Shown in pieces: positions 51,599 through 60,371 of a stretch of DNA of 64,000 nucleotides. The DNA is taken from assembly GCF_002899455.1 (NCBI RefSeq), contig NZ_PPFB01000001.1, positions 6,456,501 to 6,520,500 on the forward strand. Direction: 5' to 3'. Numbering within the stretch: the stretch's first letter is position 1; each line of letters begins with the position of its first letter. The translations under genes were made by a program, and so were the position numbers. The notes under the pieces are model-generated. The model had not been told where the DNA came from and searched no databases. It was given only the letters and a program-made list of their open reading frames with translations. This DNA comes from Streptomyces sp. DH-12 (GTDB lineage Bacteria > Actinomycetota > Actinomycetes > Streptomycetales > Streptomycetaceae).

Positions 51599-52075
51599 CT
51601 AGGCGCGCGCCGACCGGCCGATCGACTCCACCAGCGGCAGCAGACGGTGCGGCACCCGCTCCCGCAGCGCCACCTCGGTACGGGTGCGGACCACGCCGGG
51701 CAGTCCGATCAGCTTCTGGATGACGTCCTCCAGATGGGCGTTGTCACGGGCCACCACCCGGGTCAGCAGGTCGCCGCCGCCCGTGATGGAGAACGCCTCC
51801 ACGATCTCCGGCACCGCGGCCAGCGCGTCCCCCACCTCGTCGAGGTGCCCCTGGGTGACCTCGATGTGCACGAACGCCAGCACGGGGTGGCCCAGCGCGG
51901 CGGGGGAGAGGGCGGGGGCGGTGCCGGTGATCACGCCGTCGCGCTCCATGCGGTCGAGCCGTGCCTGGAGTGTGCCGCGCGCCACGCCGAGGATCCGCGC
52001 GTACTCACGCACGCTCGTGCGCGGCTGCTCCAGCAGCAGCCGCAGGATGCGGGTGTCGAGTTCGTCCACGGCCAC
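51599..52075 (-). CDS. Lrp/AsnC-family transcriptional regulator
   Basis: A 158-aa Lrp/AsnC regulator from a GTG at 52075 (VAVDELDTRILRLL), another GTG two codons later being possible. HTH VREYARILGVARGTLQARLDRMERDG, then the RAM ligand domain (VLAFVHIEVTQGHLDEVGDAL, FSITGGGDLLTRVVARDN). It is likely an amino-acid-responsive regulator. It is divergent from the FUSC gene, and the intervening region holds an 8-bp inverted repeat (52097-52148). Confidence 0.88.
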   Translation of the reverse strand: MAVDELDTRILRLLLEQPRTSVREYARILGVARGTLQARLDRMERDGVITGTAPALSPAALGHPVLAFVHIEVTQGHLDEVGDALAAVPEIVEAFSITGGGDLLTRVVARDNAHLEDVIQKLIGLPGVVRTRTEVALRERVPHRLLPLVESIGRSARA

Positions 52076-52096
52076 GGGGTCGTCGCTCCGGAGTCG

Positions 52097-52148
52097 GCCA
52101 TTGGCATGGAGATGGCCGGAGGAATGCCGAAAACACTGTACCAATGGC
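52097..52148. promoter_or_regulatory. candidate Lrp operator
   Basis: GCCATTGG (52097-52104) and CCAATGGC (52141-52148) are exact complements separated by 36 bases, 22 bases upstream of the lrp start. Lrp proteins bind several half sites over such distances. The pairing with this Lrp is inferred. Confidence 0.4.
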
Positions 52149-52278
52149 CCATTCAATCGGGTGCCAGTTGAGCCACTGGCGGGGAAGATGCTGATATGGG
52201 TGCGTCGATGGCGCTGCGGACCCGCGGCGCCTTTTTCATGCCACGACACATGTCGTACGAGATGCCAGGGGGCGGTAG

Positions 52279-53766
52279 GTGCTGAAGAAGGTGTTCATGG
52301 CTCCGGATCCGGGACGGATCCGGCTGCGGTTCGCGACGCGGGCCGTGCTCGGCATCGGGCTGGCCGTCGTCGCCTGCGGGCTCGCCGGGCACTCGCTCAC
52401 CGGCACGATCACCGGCGGGCTCGCCGCGCTCCTCGCCCTGTTCACCGTCACCGACGCCACCGTCCGCGGGCAGGCCGTCACCACGGCCCTCCTGCCCGCC
52501 GCCGGCCTGCCCGTGCTGGCCGTCGCCGCGGCGCTCCAGGACCACGCGGTGGCCCGGGACGTCGCCTTCCTCGCCGTGGTCGGGCTCGGCGTGTACGCCA
52601 GGCGCTGGGGGCCACGCGGGCACAGCCTCGGCATCTTCGCCTTCATGACCTTCTTCGCGGCGCAGTTCCTGCACGCGAGGGTCGGTCAGCTCGCCGAGCT
52701 GTCCGCCTCCGTGCTGCTGTCCGTGGCGACGGCGGGCGCGGTGCGCTTCGGGCTGTGGTGCTACGAGCGGCGGCTGCCCCCGGTGGTCGTGCCCGCCCCG
52801 CCCGGCGGCACCGGACTGGCCCGCATCACCACCCGCCAGGCGGTCCAGGCGACGGCCGGCGCGGGCTTCGCCCTGCTCGTGGGCCAGCTGGTGTCCGCAG
52901 AGCGGTGGTACTGGGCCGTCGGCGCCACCTGGTGGGCGTTCGTCAACACCACCTCGCGCGGCGAGACCCTGGTGCGCGGCTTCCGCCGCGTGCTCGGCAC
53001 GGTCATCGGCGCCGGGCTCGCCCTGTCGGTCGCCGTCCCCGCGCACGGCGACGGCGCGGTCACCGCCCTCGTCGTCGCCGTCTCCGTCTTCGGCATCTTC
53101 TACACGGCGGCCCTCTCGTACACCTGGATGATGCTCTGGGTGACGGTCCTCGCCGCCATGCTCTACGGCCTGCTGGGCGTGCTCACCCCGTCCCTGCTGG
53201 CCCTGCGCATGGCGGAGACCGGCGTGGGCGCGCTCGGCGCGGCGCTGGCGGTGGTCTTCGTCCTGCCCGTGTCCACGCACAGCGTCACCGACGCGTGGAT
53301 CCAGCGGGCGCTGCGCTGCGTGCACGCCTGCACGGCGCAGACGGCCGCGCGGCTGGCCGGCGACCCGGACGCGGACCCGGCGCCCTCGGTGGCGGAACTG
53401 GAACAGCTCCTCGCCCGGGTACGCCTGTCGGTGGCGCCCCTCGTGCACCCGCTGAACCCGATGCTCGGCCGCAAGCGGCGGGCCCGCCGGGTGCTGGCGC
53501 TGCTCGACGACTGCGCACGCGAGATCCGCGGCCTGGTCGCCGTGGCCGCCGACCCGGAGGCCTCGCACGACGCCCGCCTGGCGGCGGCCTGCTGGCGCGT
53601 CGAGGCAGCGGTGGAGGCCCTCACGGCGGGCCGCGACATAGAGCTGCGCACCGTCCCCTCCACGACGGAACCGGCCCTGGCCCACCTCCACACCCTGGAA
53701 CGCACCCTCGCAGAACTCTCGACACCCCTCCGGACGCCGTCGGGCTCACCACTGGTGGGCGCGTGA
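52279..53766 (+). CDS. FUSC-family membrane protein
   Basis: A 495-aa integral membrane protein with two blocks of hydrophobic helices (about residues 18-145 and 185-335) separated by a cytoplasmic segment, then a helical soluble C-terminus. The FUSC motif RGETLVRGFRRVLGTVIGAGLAL is present (compare the FUSC/YccS family). Members are thought to be efflux pumps for aromatic acids or other compounds. GTG start with AGGGGGC before it. Divergent from the Lrp gene, which is a candidate regulator. Confidence 0.85.
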   Translation: MLKKVFMAPDPGRIRLRFATRAVLGIGLAVVACGLAGHSLTGTITGGLAALLALFTVTDATVRGQAVTTALLPAAGLPVLAVAAALQDHAVARDVAFLAVVGLGVYARRWGPRGHSLGIFAFMTFFAAQFLHARVGQLAELSASVLLSVATAGAVRFGLWCYERRLPPVVVPAPPGGTGLARITTRQAVQATAGAGFALLVGQLVSAERWYWAVGATWWAFVNTTSRGETLVRGFRRVLGTVIGAGLALSVAVPAHGDGAVTALVVAVSVFGIFYTAALSYTWMMLWVTVLAAMLYGLLGVLTPSLLALRMAETGVGALGAALAVVFVLPVSTHSVTDAWIQRALRCVHACTAQTAARLAGDPDADPAPSVAELEQLLARVRLSVAPLVHPLNPMLGRKRRARRVLALLDDCAREIRGLVAVAADPEASHDARLAAACWRVEAAVEALTAGRDIELRTVPSTTEPALAHLHTLERTLAELSTPLRTPSGSPLVGA

Positions 53767-53896
53767 GCACGGGAAGGGCTGCCGGCTGACCTGACGCACG
53801 GGCGCGGCAAGGCTTGCGGGCGGGCCACCCGCCCGGGCAGGCGCAGGGGGCATCCGCTGGTCAGCGCATCCGGGGAGGCGCGCTGGCCGCGCCGCC

Positions 53897-54200
53897 GGCT
53901 GGACTGGTCACGGCGTGCCGGTGTCCGCGGCCGGCGCGACGCCTGGCCGAGCACGGAGGGCGGTGTCCTCCAGCCGGGCGCGGCCGGCCGCCCTGCCGGG
54001 CTCGGCCCGCCACGGCGTGCCCGTGCCTTCGGCCGGGGCGCCGCCTGCCTGCTCGCCGAGGATGGTGTCCTCCTGCGCGGCGCAGGCGGCCGCCCCGCCC
54101 GGCTGGACTGGTCACGGCGTGCCCGCGTCCGCGGCCGGCGCGACGCCCGCCCGCCGACGGCGGTGTCCCCCTGCCCCGCGCCTCACCGTCGTGCACGGCC
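53897..54200. repeat. three degenerate ~102-bp tandem repeats
   Basis: Units start near 53897, 53998 and 54101. The first and third share GGCTGGACTGGTCACGGCGT; all three share CACGGCGTGCC and GGCCGGCGCGACGCC-like words. Length is a multiple of three, which suggests a former repetitive coding sequence or a non-coding repeat. Confidence 0.6.
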
Positions 54201-54475
54201 GGCCAGGTGCGCCGCAGAGGTTCGCTGTCCATCCGCGCGTCCGCCTCGTGCGGCGGGGCGGGTCCGTGCCGTGCGCCAGCGGCCTCGCGGGGTGCGGCGC
54301 TCCCACCGGTTGCCTGACGGCGTGCGTCAGGACCTGTCGCCCCGCGGCCGCGCCCCCTCATCCGCCGCACGCCCGGCCGCGGCGGGCCGTCCGGTCTCGG
54401 CGGCCCCGGGTGAGCCGCCACCCCGCCCTCTCCGCCCGTCACGACCCGGCCGGGACGGCCGTTCCCCGTACGCCA

Positions 54476-54509
54476 AAGGGCCCGCTCCGGATGACCGGAG
54501 CGGGCCCTT
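54476..54509. terminator. strong hairpin terminator
   Basis: A perfect 15-bp stem: AAGGGCCCGCTCCGG (54476-54490) and its complement (54495-54509), with ATGA as loop. It lies 28 bases beyond the stop of the CbiX-like gene (minus strand). Confidence 0.85.
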
Positions 54510-54537
54510 CAGGCGTCCTGCGAGAGGGTCGCCCGCG

Positions 54538-55461
54538 TCAGCGGGCCGGGGCGCTCTGGGGCTGCTGCGGGGCGATGCCCAGGGCGGTCGTGTACCTGGC
54601 CAGGGCCAGCTTGCCGATGGTCGGGTAGGGGCCGAGCGGCTCGGACGCGGGGCACTCCGCCTCCTTCGCGGCCTCTTCGACGAGCGAGGCGTCGATCTCC
54701 GGGCCGATCAGGTACGGCGCCAGCGCCAGCTGCTGCGAACCGGCGTTGCGCAGCTGCTCGGCCACGGAGGCGATGGAGCCCTCCTGGTCGAGGGCGGCGG
54801 CCATCACCGGCACGGCGAGGCGCGCGGCGAGCAGCATGCCGGTGATGCCGGCCGCCTGCACCGCCTCGTCGCCGCCCACGGAGGCCAGGATGATGCCGTC
54901 CGCGGCGGTGGCCACGGTGAACAGGCGGGCGCGGTCGGCGCGGGCCAGACCCGCCTCGGAGAGCCGCACGTGCAGCGCCTCGGCGAGCAGCGGGTGCGGG
55001 CCGAGGACGTCGGTCAGCTCGGCGGCGACGCGGCTGTCCATGACGGCCTGGCGGATCTGGCGCAGCAGCGCGCTGTCCGGGCCGGCGAGCAGCGGCACGA
55101 CGACGGCGACGGGGCCGTCGGGCTCCTTGACGTCGGAACCGGCGGCACGCGCCTGCTGGTAGCGGGCCGTGCGCTCCTCGGCCGCGTGCGCGAGGACGGA
55201 GGTCAGCGAGGGGGACTCCTCGTCGCTCCCGTCGAGGTAACCGATCCGGGCGTCGAGACCGGGCAGCTCGGAGCGTGCGATGCTCACGACCTCGTCGGCG
55301 AGCGAACGGGCGGCACTACTGGGCGTACCCGGCACGGCGAGGACGAGCGCGGGCGCGCCCTCGGGAGCCACCAGAGGTTCGGGACGGCGGTGCCGTCCGG
55401 GCTGGCGGGGGCGCGGCATTCGTACGGGCAGGCCGGACGCGGGCCCAGTGGGGGTGCTCAT
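54538..55461 (-). CDS. sirohydrochlorin chelatase (CbiX)-like protein lacking the N-terminal His
   Basis: A 307-aa double-domain protein of the CbiX/SirB family (GSDEESPSLTSVLAHAAEE, VVVPLLAGPDSALLRQIRQ, LGPHPLLAEALHVRLSEAGL). In canonical CbiX the N-terminal strand carries a metal-binding His in a GHG-type motif; here the equivalent position reads LAVPGTPSSAA, so the His is replaced. HPLLAEAL retains the second site. Family members insert cobalt, iron or nickel into sirohydrochlorin; this one may be inactive or altered. Stand-alone gene, ATG 55461, terminator downstream. Confidence 0.8.
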   Translation of the reverse strand: MSTPTGPASGLPVRMPRPRQPGRHRRPEPLVAPEGAPALVLAVPGTPSSAARSLADEVVSIARSELPGLDARIGYLDGSDEESPSLTSVLAHAAEERTARYQQARAAGSDVKEPDGPVAVVVPLLAGPDSALLRQIRQAVMDSRVAAELTDVLGPHPLLAEALHVRLSEAGLARADRARLFTVATAADGIILASVGGDEAVQAAGITGMLLAARLAVPVMAAALDQEGSIASVAEQLRNAGSQQLALAPYLIGPEIDASLVEEAAKEAECPASEPLGPYPTIGKLALARYTTALGIAPQQPQSAPAR

Positions 55462-55545
55462 GCTGCGGCATGTTAGTGGCTTCCGGTGGTCTCCTGTTCG
55501 GGGAGGGGGCGGGTGAGCGGTATCCGTCCGGTTTTGTCGGATGAG

Positions 55546-56553
55546 TTACGTACGGGTGTCGGTCGTGAGGGTGACGTCCGTTCCCCTCGTGCTCGTCACG
55601 CACAGCATCCTCTCGTCACCCGGAAGAGCGAGGGGACCAGCGGAAAGGTCCTCGGCGATCCGCACCGCCCCGTGCAGCGGATCGCCCTCGGCGGGGACCC
55701 GCCGCGCGCGGGGCAGCAGCTCCGCCAGCCGCTCGTCCAGCGGTGCCAGCACCACCTCGCCCAGCCCGAACAGACCGCCGGTGCAGCCCACCACGGACGT
55801 GCCGTCCGCCGGGCACACCGCCGCCGCCGAGTCGGCCATGTGCCGGGCCGCCGTCCGCACGATGTCCACGGCCACCGGGTCCCCGCCCGCCGCGCACGCG
55901 CCCACGCGCGGGGCGAACGAGGCGAGCACCGCCGCCCGGTCGGCGCGCGGGTACACCTGCCCCGGCAGTCCGGTCACCGGGCCGAACATCTCCTCCGCGT
56001 CCGCCAGCAGCCGCGCCGAACCACCGTGCCGCCCGTCGTGCGCGCGCAGTGCCGCCTCCAGGCCCGCCCGGCCGATCCACGCCCCGCCGCCGCAGTCGCC
56101 GAGCAGGTGGCCCCAGCCGTCCGCCCGCCGCCAGCCGGCCAGATCGGTGCCGATCGCGATCAGACCCGTGCCCGCCGCGATCACCGCTCCGGGCCGCGGC
56201 CCGAGCGCGCCCACGTACGCCGTGACCGCATCGGCCGCCAGCGCCGCCCGCGTGACGCCCAGTTCGCGGGCGAGCCCGCCCGGCAGCTCCGCGCGCAACG
56301 CGTCCCCCAGACTGGCCATCCCCGCCGCGCCGATCGCGGCCGTGTCCAGTCGCTCCAGCCCCGCCTCGGCGCACAACGCCCGCGCCATCGGCACCAGTTG
56401 CTCCATGAGGTGACCCGGGTCGAGTCCCCGCCCGCCGGTGCGCACCGGCACGTCCGAGGAGGCCCGGGCCAGCGGGCCGCGCCCGGACGCCCCGACGACG
56501 GCCCGCAGCCCGGAGCCTCCGGAGTCCACGGCGAGGTAGCCGGCCCCGGTCAC
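55546..56553 (-). CDS. BadF/BadG-type ATPase, N-acetylglucosamine kinase-like
   Basis: A 335-aa ASKHA-fold kinase-like protein. N-terminal phosphate-1 motif AVDSGGSGLRAVV, the central GDCGGGAWIGRAGLEAALRAHDG and the SVVGCTGGLFGLGEV segment fit the BadF/NAGK family. It likely phosphorylates an amino sugar or activates a radical enzyme; the sugar-kinase option is more likely in streptomycetes. The GTG at 56553 overlaps the ung stop by 4 bases, so the two are coupled. Confidence 0.83.
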   Translation of the reverse strand: MTGAGYLAVDSGGSGLRAVVGASGRGPLARASSDVPVRTGGRGLDPGHLMEQLVPMARALCAEAGLERLDTAAIGAAGMASLGDALRAELPGGLARELGVTRAALAADAVTAYVGALGPRPGAVIAAGTGLIAIGTDLAGWRRADGWGHLLGDCGGGAWIGRAGLEAALRAHDGRHGGSARLLADAEEMFGPVTGLPGQVYPRADRAAVLASFAPRVGACAAGGDPVAVDIVRTAARHMADSAAAVCPADGTSVVGCTGGLFGLGEVVLAPLDERLAELLPRARRVPAEGDPLHGAVRIAEDLSAGPLALPGDERMLCVTSTRGTDVTLTTDTRT

Positions 56554-57227
56554 GGCAGGCGCCAGTCCACCGGCTGCCCACCCTGACGGATCAACAGATC
56601 GTTGGCCCGGCTGAACGGGCGGGAGCCGAAGAACCCGCGGTCGGCGGACATCGGCGACGGGTGTGCCGATTCCACGGCCGGCAGATCACCCAGCATCGGG
56701 CGGCAGTTGCGGGCGTCGCGTCCCCACAGGATGGAGACCAGCGGCTTGCCGCGTGCGGCCAGCGCGCGTATCGCCTGCTCGGTGACCTCCTCCCAGCCCT
56801 TGCCCCGGTGGGCGGCCGGCTTGCGCGGGGCCGTCGTCAGCGCCCTGTTGAGCAGCAGCACGCCCTGCTCGGTCCACGGGGTGAGGTCGCCGTTCGACGG
56901 CTGGGGCAGGCCCAGGTCGCTGTTCAGCTCGCGGAAGATGTTGATCAGGCTGCCGGGGAGGGGACGTACGTCCGGGGCGACGGAGAAGCTCAGGCCCACC
57001 GCGTGCCCCGGGGTGGGGTAGGGGTCCTGCCCGACGATCAGGACGCGTACCTCGTCGAAGGGCTGCTGGAAGGCCCGCAGGACGTTCGCCCCCGCCGGGA
57101 GGTAGGTGCGTCCCGCGGCGATCTCCGCGCGGAGGAAGTCCCCCATCGCGGCGATCCGCCCCGCCACCGGTTCGAGGGCCTTCGCCCAGCCCGCTTCGAC
57201 GATTTCGTTCAAGGGTCGTGGTGCCAC
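56550..57227 (-). CDS. ung: uracil-DNA glycosylase (family 1)
   Basis: A 225-aa family 1 uracil-DNA glycosylase. The catalytic Asp is in GQDPYPTPGHAVGLSFS (about residues 66-82), the uracil-recognition LLLNRALTT region follows, and the C-terminal DNA-intercalating loop HPSPMSADRGFFGSRPFSRAN is at about 188. It removes uracil from DNA after cytosine deamination. GTG at 57227 preferred; GTG 57236 is an alternative. It is followed, coupled, by the kinase gene, and preceded by the sialidase-fold gene. Confidence 0.94.
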   Translation of the reverse strand: MAPRPLNEIVEAGWAKALEPVAGRIAAMGDFLRAEIAAGRTYLPAGANVLRAFQQPFDEVRVLIVGQDPYPTPGHAVGLSFSVAPDVRPLPGSLINIFRELNSDLGLPQPSNGDLTPWTEQGVLLLNRALTTAPRKPAAHRGKGWEEVTEQAIRALAARGKPLVSILWGRDARNCRPMLGDLPAVESAHPSPMSADRGFFGSRPFSRANDLLIRQGGQPVDWRLP

Positions 57228-57300
57228 GGGCGTCACCCTACTGCCGTGTCGACAGCGGCTATCAACCCGTGGCCCGGACCCGGCGGGATCCGCCCGGACC

Positions 57301-58386
57301 TCATCCGACGACCGCCGCCCGCACGCACAGCACGTCCGGCAGGTGGGCGGCCAGCTGCTCCCAGCTGTCGCCGTCGTTCGCGGACGCGTACACCTCGCCG
57401 TTGCGGTTGCCGAAGTAGACGCCCGCGGGGTCGGCGTCGTCGCTGCACATCGCGTCGCGCAGCACCGTGCCGTAGTGGTCCTCCCGCGGCAGCCCCGCCG
57501 ACAGCGGCTCCCAGCTCCGTCCCGCGTCCCCGGTCCGGTAGACACGACAGCGCCGGCCGGCCGGGACCCGGTCGGAGTCGGCGTTGATCGGGAACACGTA
57601 GGCCGTGTCGCCGCGGTGGGGGTGCGTCACCATCGTGAACCCGAACGTCGAGGGGAGTCCCTCGCCGATGTCCGTCCAGTGGGCGCCGGCGTCGTCACTG
57701 CGGTAGACCCCCCAGTGGTTCTGCAGGAACAGCCGGTCCGGGTCCGCCGCGTCCCGGGCGATCTTGTGCACGCACTGCCCGAACTCCGGGTCGGGATCCG
57801 GCAGGAACACCGCGGACACCCCGGAGTTGGACGGCGCCCAGCTCGCGCCGCCGTCCAGGGTGCGGAACACGCCCGCCGTGGAGACGGCCACCGTGACCGC
57901 CCGCGGGTCGCGCGCGTCGGTCAGCACGGTGTGCAGGCCCTCACCGCCGCCGCCCGGCATCCACTTCGAGCGCGTGGGATGCTCCCACAGCGGTCTGACC
58001 AGCTCGAAGGACTCGCCGCGGTCCTCCGAGCGGTACAGCGCGGCCGGCTCCGTGCCCGCGTACACCACGTCCGGTTCGGCGGCGGCCGGGTGCAGTTGCC
58101 ACACCCGCTCCAGCGACGCTCCGGTGTCCGGTGGGAACTTGACGGCCGGGCGGGCCGGTTCGGTCCAGGTGCGGCCCAGGTCGTCGGAGTGGAACACCGA
58201 CGGGCCCCAGTGCGCGCTGTCCCCGCCGGCCAGCAGCCGAGGGCTCGGCCCCCGGGTGTCGATCGCGACCGAGTACACGGCCTGCGCCTTGAAGCAGGGG
58301 TCCTCGTCGAACTCCCAGGAGCCGCCTCGCCGGCGCCCGATGAACAGGCCCTTGCGGGTGCCCACGGCGAGCAGTACCTCGGTCAT
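57301..58386 (-). CDS. sialidase/neuraminidase-fold (BNR-repeat) protein
   Basis: A 361-aa beta-propeller of BNR/Asp-box type with several Asp boxes (SDDLGRTWTEP, SEDRGESFEL, LDGGASWAP, SDDAGAHWTD, TGDAGRSWEP, ANDGDSWEQL), starting MTEVLLAVGTRKGLFIGRR. There is no signal peptide, so it is cytoplasmic and probably not a sialidase; it may be a glycosyl hydrolase-like or exo-alpha-sialidase-labelled protein of unknown role. RBS GGAGG at 58391-58397 decides the ATG at 58386. Confidence 0.8.
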   Translation of the reverse strand: MTEVLLAVGTRKGLFIGRRRGGSWEFDEDPCFKAQAVYSVAIDTRGPSPRLLAGGDSAHWGPSVFHSDDLGRTWTEPARPAVKFPPDTGASLERVWQLHPAAAEPDVVYAGTEPAALYRSEDRGESFELVRPLWEHPTRSKWMPGGGGEGLHTVLTDARDPRAVTVAVSTAGVFRTLDGGASWAPSNSGVSAVFLPDPDPEFGQCVHKIARDAADPDRLFLQNHWGVYRSDDAGAHWTDIGEGLPSTFGFTMVTHPHRGDTAYVFPINADSDRVPAGRRCRVYRTGDAGRSWEPLSAGLPREDHYGTVLRDAMCSDDADPAGVYFGNRNGEVYASANDGDSWEQLAAHLPDVLCVRAAVVG

Positions 58387-58581
58387 GCCGATCACCTCCG
58401 TGACATCGTCTTCGACGTCCTCGATCAGGACACCGGCCAGTGTGCACCCCACCACTGACAGTCACCGTCGGGCGCGGCACAACCGCAGGTCACGGCGGTG
58501 CGGCGGACCTCACGGAGCCCCACTGCGGGAGACCTGGCGCCCTCCGCCCGCTCGACAGGGCGCGCGGCGCCCGCCCCCGCC

Positions 58582-60270
58582 TCACTCCCGCCCCGGCAGC
58601 GCCCGCTCCAGGATCGCGTCCAGACCGGCCCCCGCCGGCAGCGTGCCGAAGGCGTGCCCCCAGTCGCCGCCGAGCCGCGTCGCGCAGAAGGCGTCGGCGA
58701 CCGCGGGCGGAGCGTGCCGCACCAGCAGGGACGCCTGCAGCGTCAGCGCCATCCGCTCCACCAGACGCCGGGCCGTCACCGGCGACCCCTCGGCCAGCTG
58801 GTCCTTCAGCCCGGCCACGGCCGCGTCCAGCCGGGCGTCCGCCCCACGGGTCAGGGACAGCTCGTCGAACAGCGCCTGCGCGGTCGCCGGGTCCCGGCCG
58901 AGGGCCCGCAGCACGTCGAGGGCGTTGACGTTGCCCGAGCCCTCCCAGATCGACAGCAGCGGCGCCTCCCGGTAGTGCCGGGGCATGCCCGAGTCCTCGA
59001 CGTACCCGTTGCCGCCCAGGCACTCCAGCGCCTCGGCGGTGAAGGCCGTGCCCCGCTTGGTGACCCAGTACTTGCCGGCCGCCGTCGCGATCCGCCGGAA
59101 CGCGGCCTCCCCGGCGTCCCCGCGCACCGCGCGGTCCGCCGCACCGGCCAGCCGCAGGGTGAGCGTCGTGGCGGCCTCGGACTCCAGCGCGAGGTCGGCC
59201 AGTACGTTGCGCATGAGCGGCTGGTCCACCAGGCGCGCCCCGAAGGCGCTGCGGTGCCGCGCGTGGTGGCCCGCCTCGACGAGCGTCTTGCGCATCAGGG
59301 CCGCCGACATCATCACGCAGTCCAGACGCGTGCAGTTCACCATCTCGATGATGGTCTTCACGCCCTGCCCCTCGGGCCCGACCAGCCAGGCCACCGTCCC
59401 GTCGAACTCCGGCTCGGAGGAGGCGTTGGAGCGGTTGCCCAGCTTGTCCTTGAGGCGCTGGATGCGGAAGGTGTTGCGCGTGCCGTCGGGCAGCACCCGC
59501 GGCACGAGGAAGCAGGACAGCCCGCCCGGCGCCTGGGCCAGCACCAGGAACACGTCGCACATCGGCGCCGAGGTGAACCACTTGTGGCCGCGCAGGGTGT
59601 ACACACCCGGCTCGGCGGTCGGCGTGGCGGACGTGGTGTTCGTGCGGACGTCGGAGCCGCCCTGCTTCTCGGTCATCCCCATGCCGGCCAGCAGCCCGCG
59701 CTTCTCGGCCGGCACGCGCAGCCCGGGGTCGTACTCACGGCTGGTCAGCAGCGGCTCGTAGAGCTTCGCCAGCTCGGGCTGCTTGCGCAGGGCGGGAATC
59801 GCCGCGTACGTCATGGACGTCGGGCAGCCGTGTCCCGCGTCGGTGTGGCCCCAGACGAGTCCGCCGGCCGTGCGCGCCACGTGCGCGCCGGGGCGGTCGT
59901 CGGCCCAGGGCGCGCCGGCCAGCCCCTCGGTGACGGCCGTGCGCATCAGGTGGTGCCAGCTCGGGTGGAAGTCGACCTCGTCGACGCGGTGCCCGTACCG
60001 GTCGTGGGTGCGCAGCTCGGGCTCGTGGCGGTTGGCCTGCTCGGCCCACTCCTGCGCCTCCTCGCTGCCCGCCGCCCGTCCCAGTCGGCGCAGATCCTCC
60101 TCCGCCCAGCCGGCGCCCTCCCGCCGTACCCCTTCGAGCAGGGCGACGTCGTCGGAGGCGTCGTACGGGGCCGGGGGAGGGGGCTGGTTGGTGACGTCGT
60201 GCGTGGCGCCGCCGACGACGCCGAGTCCGTACGAGGTCTGCCGCGACTCGTCCGTGCGCGTGAGGGTCAT
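58582..60270 (-). CDS. AidB-like acyl-CoA dehydrogenase family protein
   Basis: A 562-aa acyl-CoA dehydrogenase of the AidB/isovaleryl-like branch, longer than ordinary members (about 380-400) through N- and C-terminal additions. MGMTEKQGGSDVRTNTT, YTLRGHKWFTSAPMCD, RLKDKLGNRSNASSEPEF and ECLGGNGYVEDSGMPRHYREAPLLSIWEGSGNV are diagnostic. AidB of E. coli is induced by alkylation damage and binds DNA; whether this one does is unknown. ATG at 60270 lies right beside the palindrome at 60281-60312 and has no RBS. It is divergent from the PaaX-type regulator. Confidence 0.88.
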   Translation of the reverse strand: MTLTRTDESRQTSYGLGVVGGATHDVTNQPPPPAPYDASDDVALLEGVRREGAGWAEEDLRRLGRAAGSEEAQEWAEQANRHEPELRTHDRYGHRVDEVDFHPSWHHLMRTAVTEGLAGAPWADDRPGAHVARTAGGLVWGHTDAGHGCPTSMTYAAIPALRKQPELAKLYEPLLTSREYDPGLRVPAEKRGLLAGMGMTEKQGGSDVRTNTTSATPTAEPGVYTLRGHKWFTSAPMCDVFLVLAQAPGGLSCFLVPRVLPDGTRNTFRIQRLKDKLGNRSNASSEPEFDGTVAWLVGPEGQGVKTIIEMVNCTRLDCVMMSAALMRKTLVEAGHHARHRSAFGARLVDQPLMRNVLADLALESEAATTLTLRLAGAADRAVRGDAGEAAFRRIATAAGKYWVTKRGTAFTAEALECLGGNGYVEDSGMPRHYREAPLLSIWEGSGNVNALDVLRALGRDPATAQALFDELSLTRGADARLDAAVAGLKDQLAEGSPVTARRLVERMALTLQASLLVRHAPPAVADAFCATRLGGDWGHAFGTLPAGAGLDAILERALPGRE

Positions 60271-60280
60271 GACTGAGTGT

Positions 60281-60312
60281 TGCACTATTCCTTCGGTCGC
60301 ATCAATAGTGCA
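60281..60312. promoter_or_regulatory. PaaX-type operator between aidB-like and paaX
   Basis: TGCACTATT (60281-60289) and AATAGTGCA (60304-60312) form a perfect 9-bp inverted repeat with a 14-base spacer in the 101-base divergent intergenic region. It overlaps the likely promoter of the dehydrogenase gene. Confidence 0.7.
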
Positions 60313-60371
60313 GCGCGCAGGGGCGTCGCTCTCGGGTGGGCCTCAGGCGTGAGGGCCTAAAGTACGACCCC

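Larger units (their letters stand above)
53767..54537. other. 770-base non-coding region with 102-bp repeats
   Basis: A long G+C-rich gap between FUSC and the CbiX-like gene. Open frames exist on both strands but only as shadows of composition. Three degenerate direct repeats of about 102 bases (53897-54200) lie in the middle, and a strong hairpin terminator at 54476-54509. I see no RBS-led ORF. Confidence 0.55.

Noticed and set aside
54163..55476. 437-codon plus-strand frame over the repeat region and CbiX-like gene
   Set aside because: Lies antisense to the CbiX-like gene and runs through a terminator hairpin; no coding signal.
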